From Archaeoglobales archaeon (GTDB taxonomy: Archaea; Halobacteriota; Archaeoglobi; Archaeoglobales; Archaeoglobaceae): a stretch of DNA of 22,456 bases. The notes beneath the pieces are model-generated. The model was not told the DNA's origin. It ran no database searches and worked only from the letters and a program-made list of their open reading frames with translations. The stretch covers positions 1 through 22,456 of the forward strand of contig QMZD01000004.1 of NCBI GenBank assembly GCA_003662985.1, in the 5' to 3' direction. Positions 12,131 through 20,138 of this stretch are shown here, piece by piece. Both the position numbers and the translations under genes were made by a program. Every line of letters starts with the position of its first letter. The first letter of the stretch is position 1.

Positions 12131-13150
12131 CTATACTATTCGGTAAAGCACATCTCCCACATCCCTGTTATTATAGAGGACATCGTAGATTCCTGTAAGT
12201 AGTGGAAACTCATGATTTTCAACTTTTCCCTGAGATTTAAGCAGGTTAAAGAGCTTGTAAGCTTTCTTGGCATTTTCGTAACCCTCTATAACTCCCACTC
12301 CCCGTCTTTTCAGCTCTTCAAGTGCCTCCTTAACAGAAAGCCCTTTACCAAGAAGTTCACCAAGCATTCCATTCCTTCCACCCCTGAACGTAGCAATAAG
12401 ATCTCCAAATCCAGAAAGACCATATACAGTCTCCTTTTTACCGCCCATTGCCTCAACAAAACGAGCGGTCTCACCTATCGCCATTGTTGCAATCACTCCT
12501 TTCAGATTGCTCATCTCAATGCCCCCCTTTCTTTCCTCGTAGCCTCTCACCCAAGCGATTCCTATCGAGTAAATATTCTTTAGAGCGGACGTAATCTCTG
12601 TGCCTACTATGTCAGTGCTCACTGTAACTCGATAAAACTCCGTTTCAAACAGTTTTGCGACATCCTTTGCAGCCCCATAATCTTCGCAGCTAAAAACAAC
12701 TCTTGTTGGTGCCTTGTTTGCAACTTCCCTTGCTATCGATGGGCCGGTAATTGCAACAACCATGCTAGCAAGACTCGGTACCTCTTCAACAATGAATTCG
12801 GGAATCGTGAGAATTTTGCCATCCACCTCCAGCAATCCCTTTGCAATTGTTACCATCGATTTTCCATCCACATCATCTTTTATTCTTCTAAACGTCGGGA
12901 TTACACCTTCAGTACTCACAGCGAGCAAAAGCAAATCAGCTTTCTTCATAGCTTCATGTAGCTCATCAGGGTAAAAGACCTCCACATCCAAACTTACGCC
13001 AATTCTCGGATGTTTTTCTCCCTTTTCAATTAACTTCAACAGTTCAACATCATATTCAGTCCCGTAAATCGCAACCTCAACCCCATTTTCTCTTAATGGA
13101 ACCGTTAATGCTGAACCCATTGCACCCGCCCCAATAACAAGCACCCTCAT
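12131..13150 (-). CDS. gpsA: NAD(P)H-dependent glycerol-3-phosphate dehydrogenase
   Basis: A 339-aa GpsA-family enzyme interconverting dihydroxyacetone phosphate and sn-glycerol-3-phosphate. The N-terminal Rossmann motif is GAGAMGSAL (7-15). Catalytic and binding residues in their usual places are K104 in TIAKG, GPS at 136-138, K191 in SALKNIYSIG and the conserved GLSGFGDLIAT. Archaeal membrane lipids use glycerol-1-phosphate, so this enzyme probably has another job, such as glycerol catabolism or another G3P pool. A GpsA protein has been characterised from Archaeoglobus fulgidus. ATG 13148-13150 follows a TATA-like AATAATTTAAATTTA about 25 bp upstream (leaderless). It is divergent from UPF0058. 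Confidence 0.93.
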   Translation of the reverse strand: MRVLVIGAGAMGSALTVPLRENGVEVAIYGTEYDVELLKLIEKGEKHPRIGVSLDVEVFYPDELHEAMKKADLLLLAVSTEGVIPTFRRIKDDVDGKSMVTIAKGLLEVDGKILTIPEFIVEEVPSLASMVVAITGPSIAREVANKAPTRVVFSCEDYGAAKDVAKLFETEFYRVTVSTDIVGTEITSALKNIYSIGIAWVRGYEERKGGIEMSNLKGVIATMAIGETARFVEAMGGKKETVYGLSGFGDLIATFRGGRNGMLGELLGKGLSVKEALEELKRRGVGVIEGYENAKKAYKLFNLLKSQGKVENHEFPLLTGIYDVLYNNRDVGDVLYRIV

Positions 13151-13169
13151 GCTAAAAACTTAAATTTAA

Positions 13170-13179
13170 ATTATTAAAA
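13170..13179 (-). promoter_or_regulatory. TATA box of gpsA
   Basis: TTTAATAATT on the minus strand, centred about 25 bp before the gpsA ATG, implies a leaderless transcript. The 119-bp gap to UPF0058 is AT-rich and carries both divergent promoters. Confidence 0.5.
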
Positions 13180-13269
13180 ATGTTAGGTTTAGAACTTTAA
13201 ATCAAAAGCGATCGACCAAAAATTTTTTTAGCACCTATTACAACTAAGGGTCAGGGTGGGGGAATTCTC

Positions 13270-13545
13270 ATGCACAAAGAAGAGCTGGTATTTTTACATT
13301 TGACCTTGTTTCACATGAAGAGATTTTTTGAAGAAGCAGGAATTGCCAACGGCCATTTTTTGTCATATGAAAAACTTGGCATCCAGCCGGTGCACATCCA
13401 CAGGAGCAAGGCTGACCACAAGAAGGCAATAATAACCTTGTGTAAAGGGATAACCGATATCTTCAAGGACAATCAACCAGAGGATGTTTTGAGGAATCCA
13501 AGGGTTAGAGAACTATTGGATGGGCTGGAGATTGAGCACCATTAG
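13270..13545 (+). CDS. UPF0058 family protein
   Basis: A 91-aa, mainly helical protein of the archaeal UPF0058 family, recognised from the N-terminus MHKEELVFLHLTLFHMKRFFE and the block LGIQPVHIHRSKADHKKAI. Its function is not known. The acidic/His C-terminus (EIEHH) is normal for the family. The ATG is preceded by GGTGGGG, an imperfect Shine-Dalgarno. Its last 33 bp overlap, on the opposite strand, the 3' end of the acetyltransferase gene. A TATA-like AACTTTAAATC stands near 13192-13202, giving a leader of about 45 nt. Confidence 0.88.
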   Translation: MHKEELVFLHLTLFHMKRFFEEAGIANGHFLSYEKLGIQPVHIHRSKADHKKAIITLCKGITDIFKDNQPEDVLRNPRVRELLDGLEIEHH

Positions 13546-13950
13546 ATATGCATCTTCTCCGTCTCTATAATAGCCTGGGATCACATCAATAACTTTAAAA
13601 CCTTTTTTTTTATACAACTCCTGAGCCCTTTTATTGGATACTCTAACCTCAAGCATTATCGACTTCTTCCCTCTCTCAATACATCTTTGAATTGCTTCAT
13701 CCATGAGTATGCTTCCAACCCCGTGTCCCCTGAATTCCTTCTTTACAGCGAAAGAGATTATTTTAGAGGAGTCGTTCATATCCATGACGGATATGTAGCC
13801 CACAACTTTTCCTCCGATATCTGCAACAAGGAGATCTGTGCTGTGAGAAAGGTAAATAAAGAGATCATAGGCTGGATTTTGAGGCTTAAAAGCCTCCTTC
13901 TCAATCTTCAAAATATCTCTAAAATCCCTTGGTGTATATCCCCTGACCAT
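13513..13950 (-). CDS. rimI: GNAT N-acetyltransferase of the RimI/Ard1 type
   Basis: A 145-aa single-domain GNAT enzyme, probably acetylating protein N-termini. The acetyl-CoA pyrophosphate-binding motif is RGHGVGSILMDEA (R/Q-x-x-G-x-G). The conserved C-terminal signature is VSNKRAQELYKKKGF. The frame is open for another 27 codons upstream, but MVRGYTPRDF matches the usual N-terminus of the family, so ATG 13948-13950 is used. No Shine-Dalgarno is present. The gene is convergent and overlapping with UPF0058 (33 bp) and divergent from UPF0146 with only 43 bp between the starts. The specific peptide substrate is unknown; archaeal Ard1/Nat proteins of this size are promiscuous. Confidence 0.88.
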   Translation of the reverse strand: MVRGYTPRDFRDILKIEKEAFKPQNPAYDLFIYLSHSTDLLVADIGGKVVGYISVMDMNDSSKIISFAVKKEFRGHGVGSILMDEAIQRCIERGKKSIMLEVRVSNKRAQELYKKKGFKVIDVIPGYYRDGEDAYLMVLNLQPIQ

Positions 13951-13993
13951 TACGGAGAGCACATATTTAATATTGCGTCCATGATTTAAAAAT
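13951..13993. promoter_or_regulatory. Compact overlapping divergent promoter of rimI and UPF0146
   Basis: Only 43 bp separate the two starts. On the plus strand TATTTAATATT (13964-13974) is centred about 25 bp before the UPF0146 ATG (leaderless). On the minus strand TATTTTTAAATC (near 13984-13995) could place rimI initiation near 13964, inside the other TATA box. Both polymerases are unlikely to initiate at the same time. Confidence 0.5.
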
Positions 13994-14377
13994 ATGGTGT
14001 TCGATGGTCTTCTGGAGTTCATTGTACTCAACTACAGTGGAAAGGTGGTGGAAGTGGGTTCAGGGAGTTTTTTTAAGGTAGCAATTGAACTCCAAAAAAA
14101 GGGATTTGACGTCACTTGCACGGATATAAGGGACATTAAAGCTCCTAAAGGAATCAAATTCGTTATTGATGACATTAATAGCCCAACTCTTGAGATCTAC
14201 AAAGGTTCTTCCCTAATTTATTCTATTAGGCCACCTTCAGAGCTATTTGAGGCTATTCGTTCTCTATCGAGAAAAGTTGGAGCAGATTGCATAATAAAAT
14301 CCTTGCCCGATGAGATTCCTGAAAACTTCAGCCTTATCAACCATAAGGGAGATTTTTTTTACCTTTCAAGATTTTGA
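13994..14377 (+). CDS. UPF0146 family protein (methyltransferase-like fold)
   Basis: A 127-aa protein of the archaeal UPF0146 family. It has a compact SAM-methyltransferase-like core: motif I VVEVGSGSF (about 18-26), the acidic strand-2 end CTDIRD, then DDINSP and the family's SLIYSIRPPSEL, where a methyltransferase would have its catalytic loop. It is shorter than typical methyltransferases, so activity is uncertain and function unknown. ATG 13994 is supported by the TATA box 25 bp upstream (leaderless). It shares its promoter gap with rimI; the UPF0058-rimI-UPF0146 order looks like a conserved archaeal neighbourhood. The ferredoxin gene begins 63 bp after its stop. Confidence 0.85.
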   Translation: MVFDGLLEFIVLNYSGKVVEVGSGSFFKVAIELQKKGFDVTCTDIRDIKAPKGIKFVIDDINSPTLEIYKGSSLIYSIRPPSELFEAIRSLSRKVGADCIIKSLPDEIPENFSLINHKGDFFYLSRF

Positions 14378-14440
14378 TTGTGAAGAGTGATGAGAAGGAA
14401 AACAGGAAAAAAGATTATTAGGAATTATCAATTTTAATCC

Positions 14441-14848
14441 ATGGCAAAAATCCTTACCATAAAGGACATCGAGAAGTGTGTTGGATGTGCCCTTTGCATG
14501 TATGCGTGCTCTAGGAAAAGCGCTAAGAATCCCTACATCGGCTACGACCACTCTGGAATTTTGGCGATAAGCCTCAGTGGATTTGAGAGAGGGGCAACGA
14601 TTATCGTTTGCAGAGCATGTTTGGAGCCTCCCTGCAGTCAGGTTTGTCCCACAAATGCTCTGGTTCCGAGAAAGGGAGGTGGAGTCGTATATAAAGAGAA
14701 ACTTTGCATAGGTTGTAATAACTGCATAGAGGCATGCACGATAGGTGCGATATTCAAAAGGCAAGATGGAAAAGTGGCGTTGTGCATCCATTGCGGTTAC
14801 TGTGTCGATTTCTGTCCCCACGATGTGCTAGAGTACAAGGAGGTGTAG
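14441..14848 (+). CDS. Ferredoxin-like protein with four [4Fe-4S] motifs, AOR partner
   Basis: A 135-aa iron-sulphur protein with 16 cysteines in four ordered motifs: C13-C16-C19-C23, C57-C60-C65-C69, C89-C92-C95-C99 and C115-C118-C121-C125. The second, CRACLEPPCSQVCP, is the signature of HycB/DmsB-like electron-transfer subunits; the others are standard CxxCxxCxxxC sites. Four cubane clusters could form a wire about 40 Å long. No signal peptide is present, so it is cytoplasmic. The next gene, aldehyde:ferredoxin oxidoreductase, begins 4 bp after its stop, so this is very likely the electron acceptor or a bound subunit of that enzyme. No Shine-Dalgarno is seen before the ATG, suggesting a leaderless message. 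Confidence 0.9.
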   Translation: MAKILTIKDIEKCVGCALCMYACSRKSAKNPYIGYDHSGILAISLSGFERGATIIVCRACLEPPCSQVCPTNALVPRKGGGVVYKEKLCIGCNNCIEACTIGAIFKRQDGKVALCIHCGYCVDFCPHDVLEYKEV

Positions 14849-14851
14849 CCG

Positions 14852-16597
14852 ATGTACGATTTTAATTTAAAAAGAATCCTCCATATCGATCTGGCCAATT
14901 ACTCCTACTTTGTAGAGGAAAGAGATATGGGTGAGTGGATTGGTGGGACAGGAATAGCAACAAGACTCCTTTCTGAGAACATGAAAAAGGATGTTGACCC
15001 ACTGAGCGAGGGTAACGTGATTGTTTTTGCCGTAGGTCCCTTCACTCCAGCTTATCCGTTCGCATCAAAGACTGTGGCGATGTTCAAAAGCCCCCTAACG
15101 GGCAATCTGGGAGAGAGTCACGCTGGCGGTAGAAGTGCAACCGCCATTGCAAATGCTGGCTACGATGCCATAGTGATCAAAGGAGCGAGCAGCAAGCCTA
15201 TTTACGTCGTAATTGAGAACGAAAAGGTACATTTCAGAGATGCCAGAGTCCTGTGGGGAATAGAAGACTCGCTCATCACAGGGAGAATCATAGCAGAAAG
15301 GGAGATAGGAAGAGGTCTTAGGACTATAATGAGAATCGGTGGAGCTGGTGAAAAGCTCATTAGGTTTGCTGGAGTGATGACCGAAACTTATCGTCATTTT
15401 GGAAGAACAGGCTTAGGTGCGGTTTTCGGAAGCAAAAAGCTGAAAGCCTTGGTTGTTATTGGGAGGGGCACGAAAAAACCGAGTGATGCTAAGGGCTACA
15501 GGGAGGTTTACAGTAAGATATTTGAGATCGCAACCACCTCGGATGCGATGAAAAAATACTACCTCATTGGAACTCCTGTGAACATCGCACCTCTCAACGA
15601 GCTAAGGGCATTACCAACCAGAAATCTCGAATCAGCTTACTTTGAAAAAGCAGAAGAGATAAGCGGGGAGAAATTTGCAGAGTTCAACCTCGCAAGGAGA
15701 ATAGCATGCAACCACTGTCCAACTGCATGCATACACATCGCAGCTTTAAGAATTCCCTACGAGGATGAGCCGTATTTCCACAAGACGATCATGATCTCCT
15801 ATGATTACGAATTAATTTACTCCCTCGGTTCTATGCTCGGTGTTGGAGACAGAGATTCCCTGCTTAAACTAATGCATAGGGTGGAGCTGTATGGAATGGA
15901 TGCGATGAGCACAGGAGTTTGCCTTGCCTGGGCAACGGAGGCTTTAAAGAAAGGATTGATCTCAAAGAACGATACCCTGATTCCACTAGAATTCGGTAAT
16001 GCTGAAGCGTATGTTAAGGCAATCGATAACCTATATCTCCAGCCAAATGAATTCTACAAAACGCTCGCGCAAGGGGTTGAGATGGCTGCTAGGAAATACG
16101 GCGGTGAGGAATTCGCCTTAGCCTTTGGTGGCAATGAGATGCCAGGCTACCATACCGGTCATGGTGGATACATAGGCTACCTCATTGGCTTAAGGCATAG
16201 CCATCTGGATAATGCCGGCTATTCAATAGATCAGAAGGCAAAGGAGGAGCTTACGCCTGAGGAACTCGTGGACAAGCTCGTGGAGGAGGAAAGTTGGAGA
16301 CAGATACTTTCAAGCCTCGTGGTGTGTTTCTTCGCTAGGGGAGTTTATACACCCGAGATAGTGGTCGAGGCTTTCAAACCCCTCGGAATCGAAATGAGCG
16401 AGGATGAACTAAAAGAGACCGGTAGAAAGATTTATTCGGAGAAGTTAAAGCTGAAGAAAGAGCTTGGATTTGATCTGAGTAAGATAAGAATTCCCAAGAG
16501 GATTTTCGAGGTTGAAACCTTTAAAGGAAAACTCGACAGGAAATATATCGAAAATGCTTTGAAATATTACGAGCAGAGGTACTACGAAATCGTTTAG
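14852..16597 (+). CDS. aor: Aldehyde:ferredoxin oxidoreductase (tungsten-pterin enzyme)
   Basis: A 581-aa AOR-family enzyme, oxidising aldehydes to carboxylic acids with ferredoxin as acceptor. The N-terminal domain carries IGGTGIATRLL, FKSPLTGNLGESHAGG and RTGLGAVFGSKKLKALVV, the pterin-contacting blocks. The [4Fe-4S] cysteines are C286, C289 and C293 (CNHCPTAC) and the distant C492 (VVCFFARG). The spacing matches the Pyrococcus enzyme. PGYHTGHGG and RHSHLDNAGYS surround the second pterin. The Shine-Dalgarno GGAGGTG (14839-14845) lies over the ferredoxin stop codon, 6 nt from the ATG, so translation is coupled. A DUF2330-like gene follows 18 bp later. The true substrate in the AOR/FOR/GAPOR/WOR family cannot be set. 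Confidence 0.93.
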   Translation: MYDFNLKRILHIDLANYSYFVEERDMGEWIGGTGIATRLLSENMKKDVDPLSEGNVIVFAVGPFTPAYPFASKTVAMFKSPLTGNLGESHAGGRSATAIANAGYDAIVIKGASSKPIYVVIENEKVHFRDARVLWGIEDSLITGRIIAEREIGRGLRTIMRIGGAGEKLIRFAGVMTETYRHFGRTGLGAVFGSKKLKALVVIGRGTKKPSDAKGYREVYSKIFEIATTSDAMKKYYLIGTPVNIAPLNELRALPTRNLESAYFEKAEEISGEKFAEFNLARRIACNHCPTACIHIAALRIPYEDEPYFHKTIMISYDYELIYSLGSMLGVGDRDSLLKLMHRVELYGMDAMSTGVCLAWATEALKKGLISKNDTLIPLEFGNAEAYVKAIDNLYLQPNEFYKTLAQGVEMAARKYGGEEFALAFGGNEMPGYHTGHGGYIGYLIGLRHSHLDNAGYSIDQKAKEELTPEELVDKLVEEESWRQILSSLVVCFFARGVYTPEIVVEAFKPLGIEMSEDELKETGRKIYSEKLKLKKELGFDLSKIRIPKRIFEVETFKGKLDRKYIENALKYYEQRYYEIV

Positions 16598-16615
16598 GTT
16601 TAACGAGGGGAAAAC

Positions 16616-17866
16616 ATGGAAAAACTTAAGATCTCAATGTTAGGGGTTCTCATCTTCCTGATACTCGCATCGCCAGCACTTGCAGACAGGGGAATGATAC
16701 CCCTAACACCTTCTATACTCGAAGAATCGGAGCAGAATGCGATAATTGCGTGGAATGGGAACGAAGAGATTCTAATTCTGGCGACTAAGGTCGAAGCTTC
16801 TAACAATACAACAGTTTTAGAAATACTTCCTCTTCCATCCAAACCAAAGGTTGAGAAAGCAAAGGTGGAATCATTCTACAAGCTTTTCGAAATTTTGAAT
16901 AGAAAGTATAGAGCTATGGGCGGCTTCGGTTTTGCAGCACAAAAAGGTGGTGGCTTTGAGATAGTTTTTCAAAAAAGGATCGGGATGCATTATCTGACAG
17001 TTGTTTATGTAAGTGATCCCGATGATTTCTCAAGATGGTTCAGGGATTTCATAACTGAAAGAAAAATAAACGCCTCGGAGGTAAAAATTCCTGCAGGCTT
17101 CACCCAGATTATCGGGGACTACACCTCTAGAGGATATAACTATTTCGTAATAGACCTAATTAACGTTACCACAGAACAAAGGACGGTTGATCCAATTTTA
17201 TACAGATTTAAAATTGACAAGCTCTACTATCCTTTGAAAATAACCTCCTCGATAAAATCCGACACGAGAATCAACCTCTTCCTTCTTGCAAACGGTATTG
17301 TCATGCAAGAAGATTTGAAGAGAGCTAGAATGTGGGAAATTAGGAATCCGAGTGTTTACACCTTTTTAAGCAAATCCCAGCTAGCGGAGGTAAATTCCCA
17401 GATAGCTGAGATTCTCGATGGGGCTTATGTGGTTAACGCGTATTACGTAGGCAATACGGCACACCTGGTGGATGATCTTGAAGTTTACAAACTCCACATT
17501 CCCGGCATTCACGAACATCTGGCAAAGCTTTTGGAGGGTACAACCATATACCTTTGCCTTTCAGCTTTTTCGGCTTTAAACATGGGTGGGTTTACCCTTT
17601 TCGCCTCAATAATGGTATTCTCACCCTTACTCGGTTTTCTGGCGGTGTTTTACATCCTACATAGAGCCATAAAAAGCCCAAAGGTGGAAATTAGAAATGC
17701 AAAAATAAGGAAATACCTTTCCTACATTGTCCCAGCTTTGGTAACCATCCTTATCGCCTTATTACCGGGTATTCTAGCTTTTATGAGTATTTTCATACTC
17801 TTCTTCCTAGGTGTAGTATTCGCCCTCTATATAGCTGTAAAGGTTATTTTTAAACCCCAAAAATAG
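16616..17866 (+). CDS. Secreted/membrane-anchored protein, DUF2330-like
   Basis: A 416-aa protein with an N-terminal signal peptide (hydrophobic residues 6-20, cleavage likely after ALA at 23). An extracellular beta-rich region of about 280 residues follows, beginning DRGMIPLTPSILEESEQNAI with AWNGNEEILIL, a pattern I associate with DUF2330 proteins. The C-terminal part has about four hydrophobic segments (roughly 303-325, 328-345, 362-385, 386-408) and ends in a basic tail. It has no cysteine cluster or cofactor motif. It is 18 bp downstream of aldehyde:ferredoxin oxidoreductase with a weak GAGGGG ribosome site 5 nt before ATG, so it is probably co-transcribed. A role in that pathway is not obvious. 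Family assignment is tentative. Confidence 0.65.
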   Translation: MEKLKISMLGVLIFLILASPALADRGMIPLTPSILEESEQNAIIAWNGNEEILILATKVEASNNTTVLEILPLPSKPKVEKAKVESFYKLFEILNRKYRAMGGFGFAAQKGGGFEIVFQKRIGMHYLTVVYVSDPDDFSRWFRDFITERKINASEVKIPAGFTQIIGDYTSRGYNYFVIDLINVTTEQRTVDPILYRFKIDKLYYPLKITSSIKSDTRINLFLLANGIVMQEDLKRARMWEIRNPSVYTFLSKSQLAEVNSQIAEILDGAYVVNAYYVGNTAHLVDDLEVYKLHIPGIHEHLAKLLEGTTIYLCLSAFSALNMGGFTLFASIMVFSPLLGFLAVFYILHRAIKSPKVEIRNAKIRKYLSYIVPALVTILIALLPGILAFMSIFILFFLGVVFALYIAVKVIFKPQK

Positions 17867-17869
17867 CAA

Positions 17870-17899
17870 TTTTCTTTATTTCTTTTCATCCTAATTTTC
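17870..17899 (+). terminator. T-rich end of the ferredoxin-AOR-DUF2330 unit
   Basis: Only 35 bp separate the converging stops here. On the plus strand the gap is T-rich (runs TTTTC, TTTATTTC, TTTTC, AATTTTCC), consistent with termination of the plus-strand unit. No hairpin is evident. Confidence 0.4.
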
Positions 17900-17901
17900 C
17901 A

Positions 17902-19662
17902 TCAGTTAAAATAATAATAGTATTCTCCTTTGCTCTTTTGCTCCCTGTCAAGCCTTGAATTCAACTTGTTAACTCTCGGCCTCCTCGTCTCCTCATCCCT
18001 CCTGAAGGTGATGCCGAGATTTGCGAGGAATCTGTTCATTCCATCCTTCATGCTTAATGGCCTGCTGGATTTACCTCTCCTGCCGGGCTCCCCTTCGAAA
18101 ACTATCAGCCTGTCAGAGATCATGTCGATCAGATAGATATCATGGTCAACAACGAAGACGCTCTTCTTGGTGTTCAGAGCGAATCTCCTTATGATCCTTG
18201 CAACCTCAGTTCGTTGTTCTACATCTAAATGGGCGGAGGGTTCGTCGAGAAGATAGAGATCCGCTTCCCTCAGCAAGCATGCGATGATTGCAACCCTCTG
18301 CAATTCCCCCCCACTCAGATCATTCAAATTCCTGTCCATCAGCTCCTCAACCCTCAAAGGCTTCAAAAATTCGGTTTTGTAGTATGAAGTATTGACCATC
18401 GGGTTGATCGAGGTGAGAAAAGCGGCAACCGATTTTTCAACCTCAGCCTTGATATACTGAGGCTTATAGGATGTTTTCAGCTTTAAATCAACCTTCTTTT
18501 CATCATCCTCGAGTACTCCAGCCAGAATCTTTACGAAGGTCGATTTTCCCGTAGCATTCGGTCCAACGATGCCAAGAACCTCGGATTGTTTGATATCTCC
18601 TCCTTCCGTTTGCAGTCTGAAACCATTCAGGGACTTGGTAAAAGCCGGATACTCCACCATGATGTTCTCCAGCTCGCTTTCCCTCGGTTGAAAAACATCG
18701 AACTCGATCGCTTTATCCCTTATCCTTATGTTCTCCTCAGGCAAGTATCCTCTAAGATACTGATTTATTCCCGTTCTGACTCCCTTCGGATGGGTTATTA
18801 CCCCGTAAACTGCAGGCTCACCGTAAGACAGGTGAACGTAATCGGCGAGCATGTCCAGAATTGCGATGTCATGCTCTACGATAAGCACAGGCTTTTTCTC
18901 TGCTTTCTCCTTAATAACCTTCGCGACAGCGGTACGCTGATAGATGTCGAGATAAGAAGTTACCTCATCGAGGAAATAGAAGTCCGCATCCCTTAAAAGG
19001 CAGGCAGCTATAGCCAGTCTTTGAAGTTCCCCTCCGCTAAGATTTTTAACATCTCTTTCCAGGGAATTTCTAAGCCCAAGTTTATCAACCAGCTCATCCA
19101 TTCCGCCTATCTCATCAGCCTTTTCAAGGAGATCTCCCGCTTTCCCGCTGTAAACCTTCGGGATGGCTTCTATGTACTGCGGTTTAAGGCTTGTCTTTAT
19201 TCCATCCTTCAAAGCCTTTAAATAATCCAGCAGCTCCGTTCCAGCAAACCTCTCGAAGATTTCATCCCATTCTGCACCTTCCTTTCCGAGATTCGGTTTC
19301 AGCTGTCCGGAAAGAATTCTCACAGCCGTCGTTTTTCCAGTACCGTTTGGACCTAGCAGTCCTACTACATGCCCTTTTCGCGGTATGGGGAGGTTGTAAA
19401 GCATAAATCCATTTTGGCCGTATCTATGGACTTCTTTGCCTTCTAGCTCGTGCGGTAAACCAACGATGGAGATCGCATTGAACGGACATTTCTTCACGCA
19501 TATCCCGCATCCAACGCATAACTCCTCAGATATAATCGCTCTGTCCTCAATGATTACTGCTTCTCCTCCCGTTCTGACCACGGGACAGTACTTCAGGCAT
19601 TCCTGACTGCACTTTTCGGGTTTACAGCTATCCCTGTCAACAACTGCGATCCTGAGTTCCAT
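17902..19662 (-). CDS. ABCE1 / RNase L inhibitor-type ATPase, ribosome recycling factor
   Basis: A 586-aa ABCE1 protein, which splits ribosomes after termination and in ribosome rescue. The N-terminal domain has the eight cluster cysteines: four in DSCKPEKCSQECLKYCP and four in CVGCGICVKKCP. Two ABC ATPase domains follow. The first has Walker A GPNGTGKTT (about 104-112) and signature LSGGELQRLA; the second has GPNATGKST and LSGGELQRVA. Both have HxD/switch regions (VEHDIAILD and VDHDIYLID). The start at 19660-19662 (MELRIAVVDRDSC) is chosen over an upstream in-frame codon, because it matches the family start and AGGTGGG lies 4-5 nt before it. It lies 8 bp after the stop of the EMC6-like gene. 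Complete and normal in length. Confidence 0.96.
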   Translation of the reverse strand: MELRIAVVDRDSCKPEKCSQECLKYCPVVRTGGEAVIIEDRAIISEELCVGCGICVKKCPFNAISIVGLPHELEGKEVHRYGQNGFMLYNLPIPRKGHVVGLLGPNGTGKTTAVRILSGQLKPNLGKEGAEWDEIFERFAGTELLDYLKALKDGIKTSLKPQYIEAIPKVYSGKAGDLLEKADEIGGMDELVDKLGLRNSLERDVKNLSGGELQRLAIAACLLRDADFYFLDEVTSYLDIYQRTAVAKVIKEKAEKKPVLIVEHDIAILDMLADYVHLSYGEPAVYGVITHPKGVRTGINQYLRGYLPEENIRIRDKAIEFDVFQPRESELENIMVEYPAFTKSLNGFRLQTEGGDIKQSEVLGIVGPNATGKSTFVKILAGVLEDDEKKVDLKLKTSYKPQYIKAEVEKSVAAFLTSINPMVNTSYYKTEFLKPLRVEELMDRNLNDLSGGELQRVAIIACLLREADLYLLDEPSAHLDVEQRTEVARIIRRFALNTKKSVFVVDHDIYLIDMISDRLIVFEGEPGRRGKSSRPLSMKDGMNRFLANLGITFRRDEETRRPRVNKLNSRLDREQKSKGEYYYYFN

Positions 19663-19670
19663 GTTCCCAC

Positions 19671-20114
19671 CTAGAGGTTCAGAAAGAGTGTCCAAGTTAT
19701 GTACCAGGTTGTAAACGTCATAAAGGCAATTCCCGCCCAGTCCTTGCTTTGGAGCTCGATTCCAAATCTGGGCATTAGGAATTTATTCAAATAGATAAAA
19801 ATGACCAGAACGATTATCCCCATTGGGTCACGAGATCTCATACTTCCCGAAATCAGGAAGGATATGAGACCCGCAATAATGCCGAAAAGAAGGGGTAAGA
19901 ATGTTTTAATTATGTCTTTTTTATAATCGACCTCCTCAACTTCGGCCTCTAGCTCGATTTCAAGCTTCTCCTTTACTTTTTTGGATTCTTTAGCTTCCTT
20001 AATCTTGGCTTCTCTGATTTCTTCAGCTTTTTTGCTCTCTAGCCTCTTCTCCTTTTTCTCCGGCTTTTTCTCTGGCTTCTTCTTTGGTTTTTTCTTTTTC
20101 TTCCTCTTTGCCAT
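19671..20114 (-). CDS. EMC6-like archaeal membrane protein with a Lys/Glu-rich N-terminal tail
   Basis: A 147-aa protein. The first 60 residues are extremely rich in Lys and Glu (MAKRKKKKKPKKKPEKK at the start), probably cytoplasmic and able to contact RNA or ribosomes. Residues 67-147 have three predicted membrane helices (about 69-86, 96-111, 126-145) with DIIKTFLPLLFG, RDPMGIIVLVIFIYLNKFLMP and KDWAGIAFMTFTTWYITW, resembling the archaeal EMC6-like family. EMC6 is part of the ER membrane protein insertase in eukaryotes; the archaeal version is of unproven function. It lies between thrS (24-bp gap) and ABCE1 (8-bp gap) on the same strand, so it is probably co-transcribed with translation genes. 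Family call is from memory; not certain. Confidence 0.7.
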   Translation of the reverse strand: MAKRKKKKKPKKKPEKKPEKKEKRLESKKAEEIREAKIKEAKESKKVKEKLEIELEAEVEEVDYKKDIIKTFLPLLFGIIAGLISFLISGSMRSRDPMGIIVLVIFIYLNKFLMPRFGIELQSKDWAGIAFMTFTTWYITWTLFLNL

Positions 20115-20138
20115 ACTCTCACCGCTATCTATCCGGCT

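Noticed and set aside
14366..14821. A 151-codon minus-strand frame opposite the ferredoxin gene
   Set aside because: The plus strand encodes four perfect cysteine cluster motifs and is coupled to the AOR gene; the minus frame is an antisense by-product.
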